Assembly (NCBI RefSeq): GCF_943181415.1
Contig: NZ_CALPBZ010000001.1
Location: 1,116,001-1,180,000, forward strand
Source of the DNA: Microbacterium sp. Marseille-Q6648
GTDB taxonomy: Bacteria; Actinomycetota; Actinomycetes; Actinomycetales; Microbacteriaceae
Reading direction: 5' to 3'
Length of the DNA stretch: 64,000 bases
Made by a program: the position numbers and the translations under genes. Positions 53,567 through 63,975 of the stretch are shown piece by piece (positions within the stretch are counted from its first letter, which is position 1; each line of letters opens with the position of its first letter). The notes below the pieces were generated by a model. It worked only from the letters and a program-made list of their open reading frames with translations, had not been told where the DNA came from and ran no database searches.

Positions 53567-55225
53567 ATGGCTGACGGCCCCCTCATCGTCCAGAGCGACC
53601 GCACGGTGCTCCTCGAAGTCGCGCACCCGCACGCCGAGAGCGCGCGCCACGAACTCGCGATCTTCGCCGAGCTCGAGCGCGCCCCCGAACACATCCACAC
53701 CTACCGCATCACGCGTCTCGGCCTGTGGAACGCCCGCGCGGCGGGCCACGACGCCGAGGACATGCTCGCCACCCTCGACCGCTGGTCGCGCTTCCCGGTG
53801 CCGCCGTCGGTGTCGATCGACATCCGCGAGACGGTCGGGCGCTACGGCAGGCTCGTGATCGAACGCGACGAGGTCGACGGCGGAAGCGCGCTCGTGCTGC
53901 GCTCGACCGACCCCGCCGTCCTCGCCGAGGTGTCCAAGAACAAGCGCATCCAGCCGCTGCTGATCGGCAACCCCTCCCCCGACACCTTCGTCGTGGATGC
54001 CTGGGCGCGCGGTCACATCAAGCAGGAGCTGCTGAAGATCGGCTGGCCCGCCGAAGACCTCGCCGGCTACACGCCCGGCACCCCGCATCCGATCGACCTC
54101 GCCGAAGACGGCGCGGGCGGCTGGAAGCTGCGGCCGTACCAGCGGCAGGCCGTCGACGTGTTCGCCGAGGGCGGCTCCGGCGTCGTGGTGCTCCCCTGCG
54201 GCGCGGGCAAGACACTCGTCGGCGCCGGCGCGATGGCCGAGACGAAGACCACGACGCTGATCCTCGTGACCAACACCGTCAGCGCGCGGCAATGGCGCGA
54301 CGAGCTGCTCAAGCGCACGTCGCTGACCGCCGAGGAGATCGGCGAGTACTCGGGGCAGGTCAAAGAGGTCAAGCCCGTCACGATCGCCACGTACCAGATC
54401 CTCACCGCCAAGCGGAAAGGCCAGTACGCCCACCTCGCTCTGCTGGACGCTCTGGACTGGGGTCTCATCGTCTACGACGAGGTGCATCTGCTGCCGGCCC
54501 CGGTGTTCAAGCTCACCGCCGACCTGCAGGCTCGGCGCCGGCTGGGCCTCACCGCGACGCTCGTGCGCGAGGACGGCCGCGAGGGCGACGTGTTCAGCCT
54601 GATAGGCCCCAAGCGGTTCGATGCGCCGTGGAAGGAGATCGAGGCGCAGGGCTTCATCTCACCGGCCGTCTGCTACGAGGTCCGTGTCGACCTGCCCGCC
54701 GGCGACCGTCTCGAGTACGCCGCCGCCGCGGACGACGACCGGTACCGGCTGGCGGCGACGGCCCCCGCCAAGATCGACGTCGTCCAACGACTGGTCGACA
54801 AGCACGCCGGCGAGCGCATCCTGATCATCGGGCAGTATCTGGATCAGATCGACGTGCTCGCCGAAGCGCTCGGCGCCCCCAAGATCACCGGGCAGACGCC
54901 CGTCGACGAGCGCGAGGAGCTCTACCAGGCCTTCCGGGTCGGCGAGATCACGGTGCTGGTCGTCTCGAAGGTCGCGAACTTCTCGATCGACCTCCCCGAG
55001 GCCTCGGTCGCCATCCAGGTGTCGGGGTCGTTCGGTTCTCGTCAAGAGGAGGCTCAGCGACTCGGGAGGCTGCTGCGTCCGAAGCAGTCGGGAAACACGG
55101 CGAGCTTCTACACGCTGATCGCCCGCGACACCGTCGACCAGGACTTCGCGCAGAACCGCCAGCGGTTCCTCGCCGAGCAGGGTTATGCCTACACCATCCT
55201 CGATGCGGAGTCCCTCGCCGCCTGA
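53567..55225 (+). CDS. XPB-like DNA repair helicase
   Basis: A 552-residue superfamily 2 helicase. The N-terminal part is an XPB damage-recognition-like domain. Walker A is VVVLPCGAGKTLV, motif II is VYDEVHLLPAP, and the C-terminal half shows the QEEAQRLGRLLRP motif VI and LIARDTVDQDFAQNR tail typical of bacterial XPB. It is an ATP-dependent 3'-5' helicase; the chromosomal role is probably nucleotide excision repair or recombination. Confidence 0.93.
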   Translation: MADGPLIVQSDRTVLLEVAHPHAESARHELAIFAELERAPEHIHTYRITRLGLWNARAAGHDAEDMLATLDRWSRFPVPPSVSIDIRETVGRYGRLVIERDEVDGGSALVLRSTDPAVLAEVSKNKRIQPLLIGNPSPDTFVVDAWARGHIKQELLKIGWPAEDLAGYTPGTPHPIDLAEDGAGGWKLRPYQRQAVDVFAEGGSGVVVLPCGAGKTLVGAGAMAETKTTTLILVTNTVSARQWRDELLKRTSLTAEEIGEYSGQVKEVKPVTIATYQILTAKRKGQYAHLALLDALDWGLIVYDEVHLLPAPVFKLTADLQARRRLGLTATLVREDGREGDVFSLIGPKRFDAPWKEIEAQGFISPAVCYEVRVDLPAGDRLEYAAAADDDRYRLAATAPAKIDVVQRLVDKHAGERILIIGQYLDQIDVLAEALGAPKITGQTPVDEREELYQAFRVGEITVLVVSKVANFSIDLPEASVAIQVSGSFGSRQEEAQRLGRLLRPKQSGNTASFYTLIARDTVDQDFAQNRQRFLAEQGYAYTILDAESLAA

Positions 55226-55228
55226 GGC

Positions 55229-56125
55229 TCAGACCGTCCGCGCGAAGAAGTCCGTCACGAGGTCGACCACGGCGCCGGGGTTGTCGTCGGTGGCGAAGTG
55301 CGCGGCATCCGGGATGGGGGCGAACTCGACGTGGTCGGCGAAGCGAGACACGTCGCCGCTGTGCTTCCGCACGAATGCGGCCGTCAACGGCTCGTCCCGC
55401 TCGCCGAAGGCGTAGAGAGCAGGGACGCGCAGTCGTTGCCGACGGTACGCGCCCGTGGCGAGCGCCGGCATCTCCCCGGCGATCAGCAGCCCGCGGTAGA
55501 CCTCGCGGATCGCGGCGTCCTTCGCCGGGTCGCGCAGCGGGCCGAGGTAGGTGGCGAGCGTCTGCCCGCTCAGGGGTGTGGCCACATACGGCGGCTGGAA
55601 CACCCAGTCCAGCGACTGCCCCGCCCGCCGGAAGCGCAGCTTCGGCACGTGGCGCATCGCCGGCAGCATGCCGAGCCCCAGCCTCATGAAGGGCGGCGGC
55701 ACCGAGAAGAGCACCATCGCCCGCACCCGCTCCGGGTGCGCGTATGCCAGCTGCGCCGCCACCACCGCACCCATGTCGTGCGCCACGAGGCGCACCCGTT
55801 CCAGCCCGAGGGCATCCATGACGGCCACCACGTCGTCCCGCATCGAATACCGTTCGATCCGCGGCGATGCCGCCTGCGACCAGCCGAAGCCCCGGGCGTC
55901 CGGGCAGATCACGCGATATCGCCCGCCGAGCGCGGGACCGACATCCCGCCACTGCCACCAATGCTGGGGCAGCCCGTGGAGCATCAGCACCGGCTCGCCC
56001 GCGCCGATCGTCGCCACGTGCGCACGCAGCCCCGGAGTGTCGACGAACTCGTGCGTGAAGCCCGTCACCTCCGGGATCGGGGGCAGCACGGTCGACGTGT
56101 CGGCATCCGTCGCTCTCTCGTCCAT
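55229..56125 (-). CDS. Alpha/beta-hydrolase of the epoxide hydrolase/dehalogenase type
   Basis: A 298-residue alpha/beta-hydrolase. The oxyanion segment is MLHGLPQHWWQW. The nucleophile elbow is VAHDMGAVVA, with Asp in place of Ser, the mark of epoxide hydrolases and haloalkane dehalogenases. The acid and histidine are in FGERDEP and DAAHFAT. It hydrolyses an unknown epoxide, halide or ester. It is divergent from a TetR regulator gene, and two operator-like repeats lie between them, so it is probably the controlled target. Confidence 0.88.
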   Translation of the reverse strand: MDERATDADTSTVLPPIPEVTGFTHEFVDTPGLRAHVATIGAGEPVLMLHGLPQHWWQWRDVGPALGGRYRVICPDARGFGWSQAASPRIERYSMRDDVVAVMDALGLERVRLVAHDMGAVVAAQLAYAHPERVRAMVLFSVPPPFMRLGLGMLPAMRHVPKLRFRRAGQSLDWVFQPPYVATPLSGQTLATYLGPLRDPAKDAAIREVYRGLLIAGEMPALATGAYRRQRLRVPALYAFGERDEPLTAAFVRKHSGDVSRFADHVEFAPIPDAAHFATDDNPGAVVDLVTDFFARTV

Positions 56126-56136
56126 GGCCGCACAAT

Positions 56137-56172
56137 ACTACTTCTCTAGTACCGTGTCACTACTTCTCTAGT
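56137..56172. promoter_or_regulatory. Twin operator-like repeats between hydrolase and TetR genes
   Basis: ACTACTTCTCTAGT occurs exactly at 56137-56150 and again at 56159-56172, 22 bp apart (two helical turns). Each has dyad character (CACTA...TAGTG in the second). It sits in the short divergent gap and is the probable TetR binding site. Confidence 0.75.
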
Positions 56173-56198
56173 GCGGAGCGCACATCTAGGGTCGGGAT

Positions 56199-56747
56199 AT
56201 GGCCACCACCAGAGACCGAGCCCTCGACGCGGCGCTCGCGCTCGTCGGCGAGCAGGGCATCCGCGCGCTCACCCACGCCCGCGTGGACGAGCGGGCCGGC
56301 CTGCCGAAGGGGTCCACGTCGAACTGGTTCCGCACGCGTGACGCCCTCGTCGCCGGTGTGGTCACCCACCTGGCCGAGAGCGAGCGCGCCGACTTCGCCG
56401 CCGCCGAGAACCCGCCCGTCGAGACGGCCGAACAGCTGGCCGACGCGCTGTGCGCGATGGTCGCCGTCGAGACCGGCCCCTTCGCCGGCCGCACCCGTGC
56501 CCGCTTCGCACTCTTCCTCGAGGGCGCCGGCGACCCCGACCTGCTCGCTCCGCTCCTGGACCAGCGCCGCGCCTACGTCGAGTGGACGACCGCGCTCCTC
56601 GCCCGGGTCGGCGCCCGCTCTCCCGTGGACGCCGCCCGATCGCTCATGGCGGCCGCGGACGGCCTCGTGCTCCACCGTGTGACCGTGGATCCGGATGCCG
56701 CCATCCGGCCCGTGGTCGAGCGGGCGGTGCGCGCGAGCCTGGACTGA
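56199..56747 (+). CDS. TetR-family transcriptional regulator
   Basis: A 182-residue TetR/AcrR regulator. The N-terminal HTH (ALALVGEQGIRALTHARVDE, then AGLPKGSTSNWF) is clear. The C-terminal ligand-binding domain is all helical (FALFLEGAGDPDLLAPLLDQ). It probably represses itself and the divergent hydrolase gene by binding the twin repeats. Confidence 0.92.
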   Translation: MATTRDRALDAALALVGEQGIRALTHARVDERAGLPKGSTSNWFRTRDALVAGVVTHLAESERADFAAAENPPVETAEQLADALCAMVAVETGPFAGRTRARFALFLEGAGDPDLLAPLLDQRRAYVEWTTALLARVGARSPVDAARSLMAAADGLVLHRVTVDPDAAIRPVVERAVRASLD

Positions 56748-56852
56748 ACCGGCCCGACCGGGCCTCGCCCGGAGTGAAGCGGGCACGCCGCGCATCCCGC
56801 CTCTCCGGGCGATATCCAGACAGCGCATGAGATCGATGGCCATAATGAGGGC

Positions 56853-57545
56853 ATGACCGCACCTCGCATCCTCGTCGTGGACGACGAGCCGAACATCCGC
56901 GACCTGCTCATCACGAGCCTCCGCTTCGCGGGGTTCCAGGTTCGGGCCGTCTCCAACGGCGCCCAGACGATCTCGGCTGTGCTCGAGGAGGAACCCGACC
57001 TCATCGTGCTCGACGTGATGCTGCCCGACATGAACGGGTTCAGCGTCACCAAGCGACTCCGGGGTGCGGGCTACACCGCGCCCATCCTGTTCCTCACCGC
57101 CAAGGACGAGACGGAAGACAAGATCACCGGCCTCAACGCCGGCGGCGATGACTACGTCACGAAGCCGTTCAGCCTCGACGAGATCGTCGCGCGCATCCAG
57201 GCGATCCTGCGGCGCACGATGCAGGCCGACGAGGAGTCGGTGATCCGCGCCGGCGAGCTGACGATGGATCAGGACACCCACGACGTGCAGGTCGGCGACG
57301 TGTCGATCGACCTCAGCCCCACCGAGTTCAAGCTGCTGCGCTACCTCATGCTCAACCCCAACCGCGTGCTGTCGAAGGCTCAGATCCTCGACCACGTGTG
57401 GGAGTACGACTTCAACGGCGACGCCGGCATCGTCGAGAGCTACATCTCGTATCTGCGACGTAAGATCGATCCCCACTCTTCCGAGCCGCTCATCCAGACC
57501 AAGCGCGGATTCGGATACATGCTCAAGGCCGGCAAGACCGCGTAG
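56853..57545 (+). CDS. OmpR-family response regulator
   Basis: A 230-residue response regulator. The receiver domain has the acidic pair (VVDDEPN), the phosphorylation aspartate in LIVLDVMLPD, and the conserved lysine in VTKPFS. The C-terminal winged helix is of the OmpR/PhoB type (SPTEFKLLRYLMLNPNRVLS, then RRKID and RGFGYML). The sensor kinase follows after 43 bp. The signal is unknown. Confidence 0.95.
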   Translation: MTAPRILVVDDEPNIRDLLITSLRFAGFQVRAVSNGAQTISAVLEEEPDLIVLDVMLPDMNGFSVTKRLRGAGYTAPILFLTAKDETEDKITGLNAGGDDYVTKPFSLDEIVARIQAILRRTMQADEESVIRAGELTMDQDTHDVQVGDVSIDLSPTEFKLLRYLMLNPNRVLSKAQILDHVWEYDFNGDAGIVESYISYLRRKIDPHSSEPLIQTKRGFGYMLKAGKTA

Positions 57546-57588
57546 GCGGCCGCGACCGGCCACGACACTCCTAGGAGAAGGGGCCGTC

Positions 57589-59355
57589 CTGGCGCACAAG
57601 ACCGACGCGATCACCCGTGGGTGGCGCAGCATCAGCCTGCGCGCCAAGGTCACGGGCGTCTGCGTCGCCGTCCTCGCCCTCGGACTGCTCGGTGCCGGGA
57701 TCGGAACGACCGCCTTCCTCGGCACCGCCCTGACCGCGAACATCGAGAGCAACCTGCAGGACGTGGCCCGCACCGACGTCGCCTCGCAGCAGTTCGACAT
57801 GGTGGTGCGCGACGGCGCAATCGAGCCGGAGCGGATCGAGGCCGCGCCCGACACGGACTACTTCGTGGTCGTCTACGACCCCGCCGACCCCTACGAACCG
57901 CTCGCCGTCGCGGGCGGCCGCGGCGCGGCCGAGCCGGACTTCCCGGCGAGCTTCCCCCTCGACCTCGCGCTGGCCCGTGAACTGCAGGTGTTCACCCTCA
58001 CCAGCCCCGACGGCGAGGCCGAGTACCGCGCAACGGTCACGGTTCAGGAGACTGTGAGCGGCGGGATCCTGTACACGCAGCTCGTTGCCGCGCCGCTGGC
58101 AGGCGTCAACCGCACGATCGGCACCTACCTCGGCATCTACAGCATCATCGCGGTGATCACGATCGTCGTCGGGGCCCTCGCCACACGACTGCTGGTGACG
58201 CTGGCGTTCCGCAGCCTCGCGCAGGTCGAGACCACGGCCATGTCGATCGCGTCGGGAGATTTCAGCACCCGCATGACCGACATCGCCCCCGGCACCGAAG
58301 TGGGACGGCTGAAGTCGGCCATCAACGCCATGCTGGGCCGGGTGGATGCCGCCATCTCACAGCGCGACGCCACGGTCCAGCAGATGCGCCGCTTCATCGG
58401 CGACGCCAGCCACGAGCTGCGCACCCCCCTGGTGACCGTGCGGGGCTACGCCGAGCTGTACCGCATGGGCGCGATCACCAGCGATGAGGACGTCGCGCAG
58501 TCGATGGAGCGCATCGAGAAGGAGGCGATCCGGATGGGGCTCCTCGTCGAAGACCTCCTCTCGCTCGCCCGCCTCGACGAGCGCCGCGACGTCGTGATCG
58601 CCCCCGTCGACCTGCGCCCGATCGCCCGGGATGCCGCCCTCGACGTGCGCGCGACCGCCCCGCAGCGTGCGGTCACGGTCATCGACACCACAGCCGGCCC
58701 GCTGCTGCCGGATCTTCCCCAGCGACTCCTGCTCGATGACGGCACGCCGCGCAAGCGGTCAGGCCCCCCGACCTCCGCGATCGCGCGGGCGAGCGTCACG
58801 CTCGCGATGCTCCGTCGCCGGCAGCGGAACGGGGCACCCGGCGCAGCCGGATCGGGCACCCCGGCCACCCCGCCGATCGATCCGCCGTCGGGCGTCGCGG
58901 CGGACGTCTCCACCGAGCCGGTCGAGCCGATCGTGCTCGGGGACGAGAACCGCATCCGCCAGGTGGTCACGAACCTGCTGGGCAACGCCCGCCGCTTCAC
59001 CGCAGAGGACTCCCCCGTCGAGCTGCGGGTCGGCGTCGATCGCGCCCGCAGCACCGGCTGGATCGAGATCGTCGACCACGGCGAGGGGGTGCCGGATCAG
59101 ATCAAGGAGAAGATCTTCCAGCGCTTCTGGCGCGCCGACAACTCCCGCACCCGCGAGACCGGCGGGTCGGGGCTCGGGCTGTCGATCGTCGCATCCATCG
59201 TCGAAGCCCTCCACGGCACCGTGTCGGTGAGCGACACCCCCGGCGGCGGCGCCACCTTCCGCGTCGCCCTCCCGCTGGTCGATCGTCAGGATGCCGAGGC
59301 GCACCGTCACCTCGAGACGCAGCCGCTGCGCTCGGTGACCTCTGATCAGGACTGA
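57589..59355 (+). CDS. Sensor histidine kinase with probable CTG start
   Basis: A 588-residue kinase partner of the response regulator. The frame opens far upstream of the first standard start (GTG 57763). That GTG would delete the first membrane segment, VTGVCVAVLALGLLGAGIGT. CTG 57589 has AGGAGAAGGGG before it and gives the full protein. Order: membrane segment 1, an extracellular sensor of about 120 residues, membrane segment 2 (GIYSIIAVITIVVGALATRL), HAMP, HisKA with His in ASHELRTP, then the ATPase domain (NLLGNARRF; GGSGLGLSIV). About 60 proline- and arginine-rich residues (about 382-445) interrupt the region before the N box. Confidence 0.9.
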   Translation: MAHKTDAITRGWRSISLRAKVTGVCVAVLALGLLGAGIGTTAFLGTALTANIESNLQDVARTDVASQQFDMVVRDGAIEPERIEAAPDTDYFVVVYDPADPYEPLAVAGGRGAAEPDFPASFPLDLALARELQVFTLTSPDGEAEYRATVTVQETVSGGILYTQLVAAPLAGVNRTIGTYLGIYSIIAVITIVVGALATRLLVTLAFRSLAQVETTAMSIASGDFSTRMTDIAPGTEVGRLKSAINAMLGRVDAAISQRDATVQQMRRFIGDASHELRTPLVTVRGYAELYRMGAITSDEDVAQSMERIEKEAIRMGLLVEDLLSLARLDERRDVVIAPVDLRPIARDAALDVRATAPQRAVTVIDTTAGPLLPDLPQRLLLDDGTPRKRSGPPTSAIARASVTLAMLRRRQRNGAPGAAGSGTPATPPIDPPSGVAADVSTEPVEPIVLGDENRIRQVVTNLLGNARRFTAEDSPVELRVGVDRARSTGWIEIVDHGEGVPDQIKEKIFQRFWRADNSRTRETGGSGLGLSIVASIVEALHGTVSVSDTPGGGATFRVALPLVDRQDAEAHRHLETQPLRSVTSDQD

Positions 59356-59494
59356 CCGGCTCCTCCCCAGCATCCGCTCGGCTTCGGGTTGTCCACCGGC
59401 GCCGGCCGACCCTCGGAGGGCGGGACACGCCGCCGTAGCGTGGCGGGCACGTGGGCAGGGCAGACGCGCCCGCCCCTGATCGAAAGGAGCGTTC

Positions 59495-59782
59495 ATGGCC
59501 GTCTTCTCCGTCGACAGCGACGCCGTGCTGGCAGCGACCGGTTCCATCCGCGGGACCATCGACCGCATCCAGGCCGAAACGCAGTCGATGATGGCTCAGC
59601 TCACCGGCCTGCAGTCGTCGTGGACCGGCAGCGCGTCGAGCTCCTTCCACGGCGCGGTCGAGCAGTGGCGGGCAACGCAGCGTCAGGTCGAGGAGTCCCT
59701 CGCGGGTATCAACACCGCCCTGGCGACCGCCGGACGACAGTACGCCGATGCCGAGATGGCGACGGCCGGGCTGTTCCGCTGA
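59495..59782 (+). CDS. WXG100-family (ESAT-6-like) protein
   Basis: A 95-residue two-helix protein. The turn motif WTG (WxG) lies in SSWTGSASSSF, between two amphipathic helices (AVLAATGSIRGTIDRIQAET and RATQRQVEESLAGINTALAT). WXG100 proteins are exported by ESX/type VII secretion. No type VII genes are in the window, so it is an orphan whose export machinery must lie elsewhere. The ribosome binding site AAAGGAGC is close to the start. A strong hairpin follows the gene. Confidence 0.9.
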   Translation: MAVFSVDSDAVLAATGSIRGTIDRIQAETQSMMAQLTGLQSSWTGSASSSFHGAVEQWRATQRQVEESLAGINTALATAGRQYADAEMATAGLFR

Positions 59783-59788
59783 GGAAAG

Positions 59789-59828
59789 GAAGAAGGCCCC
59801 GGCCGCTTGCGCGACCGGGGCCTTCTTC
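59789..59828. terminator. Bidirectional terminator between WXG100 gene and groEL
   Basis: GAAGAAGGCCCCGG (59789-59802) pairs perfectly with CCGGGGCCTTCTTC (59815-59828). It lies between convergent genes, with AAGAAG/CTTCTTC ends that act as the U-rich tail on both strands. Confidence 0.9.
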
Positions 59829-59842
59829 GATGAGGTGATGGA

Positions 59843-61526
<1,684 letters not shown>

Positions 61527-61586
61527 GTCATTCTGGCACTCGCCCTGGTCGAGTGCAAGCCACGCGGCGTTACTGCGCAACACGAG

Positions 61587-61616
61587 AGAGCGGGACGCCC
61601 GAAGGCGTCCCGCTCT
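61587..61616 (-). terminator. Terminator of the cold-shock gene
   Basis: A 13-bp stem, AGAGCGGGACGCC (61587-61599) with its complement at 61604-61616, has a CGAA loop. It lies 18 bp after the stop of the downstream-reading cold-shock gene and separates it from the groEL operator. Confidence 0.8.
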
Positions 61617-61633
61617 GGTTCCGAGGTGAGGGG

Positions 61634-61834
61634 TCAGACCGGGCGGACGGATTCCGCCTGCGGCCCCTTCTGTCCGGTGCCGACGGTGAACTCCACCGCC
61701 TGGCCCTCTTCGAGTACGCGGAAGCCGGTCATGTCGATGTTCGAGTAGTGGACGAAGACGTCCCGGCCATCCGTCACCGTGATGAAGCCATAGCCCTTCT
61801 CGGCGTTGAACCACTTGACGGTGCCCTGGGTCAT
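61634..61834 (-). CDS. Cold-shock protein, CspA type
   Basis: A 66-residue cold-shock protein from ATG 61834 with GGAGATTCGC upstream. It is complete and typical: [19 protein letters not shown] (RNP1) and VFVHYSNI (RNP2). It binds single-stranded RNA as a chaperone. The perfect 30-bp hairpin terminator follows it. Confidence 0.95.
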   Translation of the reverse strand: MTQGTVKWFNAEKGYGFITVTDGRDVFVHYSNIDMTGFRVLEEGQAVEFTVGTGQKGPQAESVRPV

Positions 61835-62009
61835 GCGAATCTCCTGTTGCTGTGCGATTGCGCCCATCGTAAACAGCGGAATCACGCTGAAAAGGGGCCA
61901 TCGGCAACTGTTGACACGGTGGCATCGAAGTATTTACGGGCGCGAAACACACGGGGCGGGAAGCCGCCCTCGGTCGCGCATCCTCAGCGCGCGAACGGGG
62001 CCCGCGCGC

Positions 62010-62591
62010 TCACGGCGCGGGCGTGCCCGAGCCGCCCGCATCGGCACGGTCGAGCCCCAGCACGACCGTCAGCTGCGGGGTCTGGGGATCGGCCGGCTGG
62101 TAGGCATCGCTCTGCTCGATGTTCGCCCCGCCGAGCACGAGGTCGGCCAGCCCCGCCGCCGCGGCCTGGTCGGCGGCATCCACGTAATACACGGTCGTCT
62201 CGGCGAAGTCGTCGCTGCCGGCCTCGCTGGCCAGCACGTCCGCGTCGGCCCACCCCGCGGCGACCACGAGGTCCTTGGTCTGGGTCGCCAGCCCCTCCTG
62301 CGCCGTGGCGTTGAGGATCAGAACGGCGTACGAGGTGTCGACGACGGGTTCCACGCCCGGCGTCGCCACGGCGGTGGAATCCGGATCGGGTGCGGGGAAG
62401 AGGTCGATCCGCCCCGACACCAGCAGGGTGCCGAAGATGCCGACCAGCGTGAGCACCACGGTCGCCGCGATCGCCCACAGCAGGATCACCCCGCGGTGCA
62501 TGTGCGGCTGCTCCGCGCGATGGGCGCCGATGCGCCCGCTGTCCGAGGGGATGTCGTCGAAGCGATCCCGGGGGAAGGACGAGTGCGGCAC
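62010..62591 (-). CDS. LytR C-terminal domain protein
   Basis: A 193-residue protein. A cytoplasmic N-terminus is followed by one membrane segment (LLWAIAATVVLTLVGIFGTL), then a linker, then the LytR_C domain (YAVLILNATAQEGLATQTKD, then VYYVDAADQAAAAGLADLVL). This domain occurs in cell-wall-associated proteins of actinobacteria. The role is unknown, probably cell-envelope. It is followed downstream by an independent cold-shock gene on the same strand. Confidence 0.88.
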   Translation of the reverse strand: MPHSSFPRDRFDDIPSDSGRIGAHRAEQPHMHRGVILLWAIAATVVLTLVGIFGTLLVSGRIDLFPAPDPDSTAVATPGVEPVVDTSYAVLILNATAQEGLATQTKDLVVAAGWADADVLASEAGSDDFAETTVYYVDAADQAAAAGLADLVLGGANIEQSDAYQPADPQTPQLTVVLGLDRADAGGSGTPAP

Positions 62592-62635
62592 CCGACGATG
62601 CTATCGAAACGCGCTGTGGCGGCCGTTCGGCCGGA

Positions 62636-62887
62636 TCAGCCGATCGCGCGCGCCGGGACCGGCGCCCGCTCCGTCATGCGGGCGTCGCGCTGACGCCGGA
62701 GCCTGCCGATGAGAAGCGGGTCATGGGCCTGCGCCTCCGCGGTGTCGATGAGCCGACCGAGCAGCTGGTAATAGCGAGCGGGCGACAACCCCAGGTCGCT
62801 GCGGATCGCCTCCTCCTTGGCGCCGGCGTGGGTGAACCAGGCGTTCTCGAAGTCCAGCAGGGCGCGATCGCGGTCGGTCAGGGGCAC
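62636..62887 (-). CDS. DUF3263 protein
   Basis: An 83-residue helical protein. DRALLDFENAWFTHAGAKEE, then RSDLGLSPARYYQLLGRLID, matches DUF3263, a small HTH-like family of actinobacteria whose second half resembles a sigma-region-4 HTH. It is commonly found just upstream of LytR_C genes, as here. The function is unknown. Confidence 0.88.
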   Translation of the reverse strand: MPLTDRDRALLDFENAWFTHAGAKEEAIRSDLGLSPARYYQLLGRLIDTAEAQAHDPLLIGRLRRQRDARMTERAPVPARAIG

Positions 62888-62896
62888 CCCAGCACG

Positions 62897-63889
62897 CTAA
62901 CCCGGGTGGGCCGCGGCTCCGTCGCGCCACTCCACGGAAGCGCCGAGTGGGTCCACCGCCGCGAGCGGCCGCCCGTCGAGGCCGAGCACGAACCCGCCCC
63001 ACGCGGCATCCACGGGCGGGCGCCAGCGGTCATGGAGCGCGGGCGGGTCGATGCTCACCCACCGCGCGCGAGCCGCCGCGATCGCCGTCAGCAGCCGTTC
63101 CCGCCCGGCGCGCGGGATGTGGGGCAGCACGCCCGGCGTCGTGATGACGAGCACCGCGTCGGGCGGAGCGGCGGCGATCGCCGCGGCGAGCGTGTCGGGC
63201 TCGGTGGCGTCGCCGGCGAGGATCGGGGCGGGCTCTTCCGCGGCGATGTCGAGCGCCGCGGTGATGCGTTCGGCGCGACCGGCTTCTCCGGGCCACACCA
63301 GCGATGACAGGAAGCGGCGGTCGCCGGCATCCCTCGGATTCAGCGGTGTCAGATCGACACCCGCCCGCCACACGATGTCGGGCAGCCGCAGGCGGGGCGG
63401 GTGCGTGCCGCGCAGCTCGCACGACAGCACCACCGGCGACGCACCGCCCGGCGGATCGAGCGACGGTCCGCCGCGATAGCGGTAGGAGTAGCGGTCGGGG
63501 TACAGGCACAGACCCGCACTGGCCCCGATCTCCAGCAGCGCGATCGGGCCGTCGATGAGCGAGAGCGCGGGCAGCAGGGCGGCGCACCGCTGCGGCTCGT
63601 TCGTCTGCAGCGATCGCCGGCCGGTCTCGGCGATCAGCTCGTCGGCGTGCCCGCTCACCCACGCGCGCCACGTCTCGTAGCCGAGCTCGGGCGCCCCCAG
63701 CATCCGCGAGACGGCGAAGACGAGGGGTGGTTGCCGGCGCGCGGCGGGGAGCCTCGCCAGCGTCGCCTGCACCTCGTCGTCGGCGGCCACGCCCGCCGCC
63801 CACTCCGCGTACAGGTCGCTGCGCCCGGGTGCTTCGTCCCGCGCGAACCGCGCGTAGCGCTCCGCCACCGCCGTGCGCTCGTCGTCCAT
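62897..63889 (-). CDS. DUF2332 protein
   Basis: A 330-residue protein from ATG 63889. The N-terminus (VAERYARFARDEAPGRSDLY) and the blocks LLEIGASAGLCLYPDRYSYR and GDRRFLSSLVWPGE are typical of DUF2332. The Gly-rich GASAG segment after two acidic residues resembles a methyltransferase nucleotide-binding loop. The substrate is unknown. It reads in the same direction as the DUF3263 gene 10 bp downstream. Confidence 0.88.
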   Translation of the reverse strand: MDDERTAVAERYARFARDEAPGRSDLYAEWAAGVAADDEVQATLARLPAARRQPPLVFAVSRMLGAPELGYETWRAWVSGHADELIAETGRRSLQTNEPQRCAALLPALSLIDGPIALLEIGASAGLCLYPDRYSYRYRGGPSLDPPGGASPVVLSCELRGTHPPRLRLPDIVWRAGVDLTPLNPRDAGDRRFLSSLVWPGEAGRAERITAALDIAAEEPAPILAGDATEPDTLAAAIAAAPPDAVLVITTPGVLPHIPRAGRERLLTAIAAARARWVSIDPPALHDRWRPPVDAAWGGFVLGLDGRPLAAVDPLGASVEWRDGAAAHPG

Positions 63890-63975
63890 CCGCCCATTCT
63901 CGCGGCAGACGCTCAGCGCCGCGGGAACAGCGGCGCCCACCCTGGGGTTGAATGGGTGAGGATCGAGGAGGAGTC

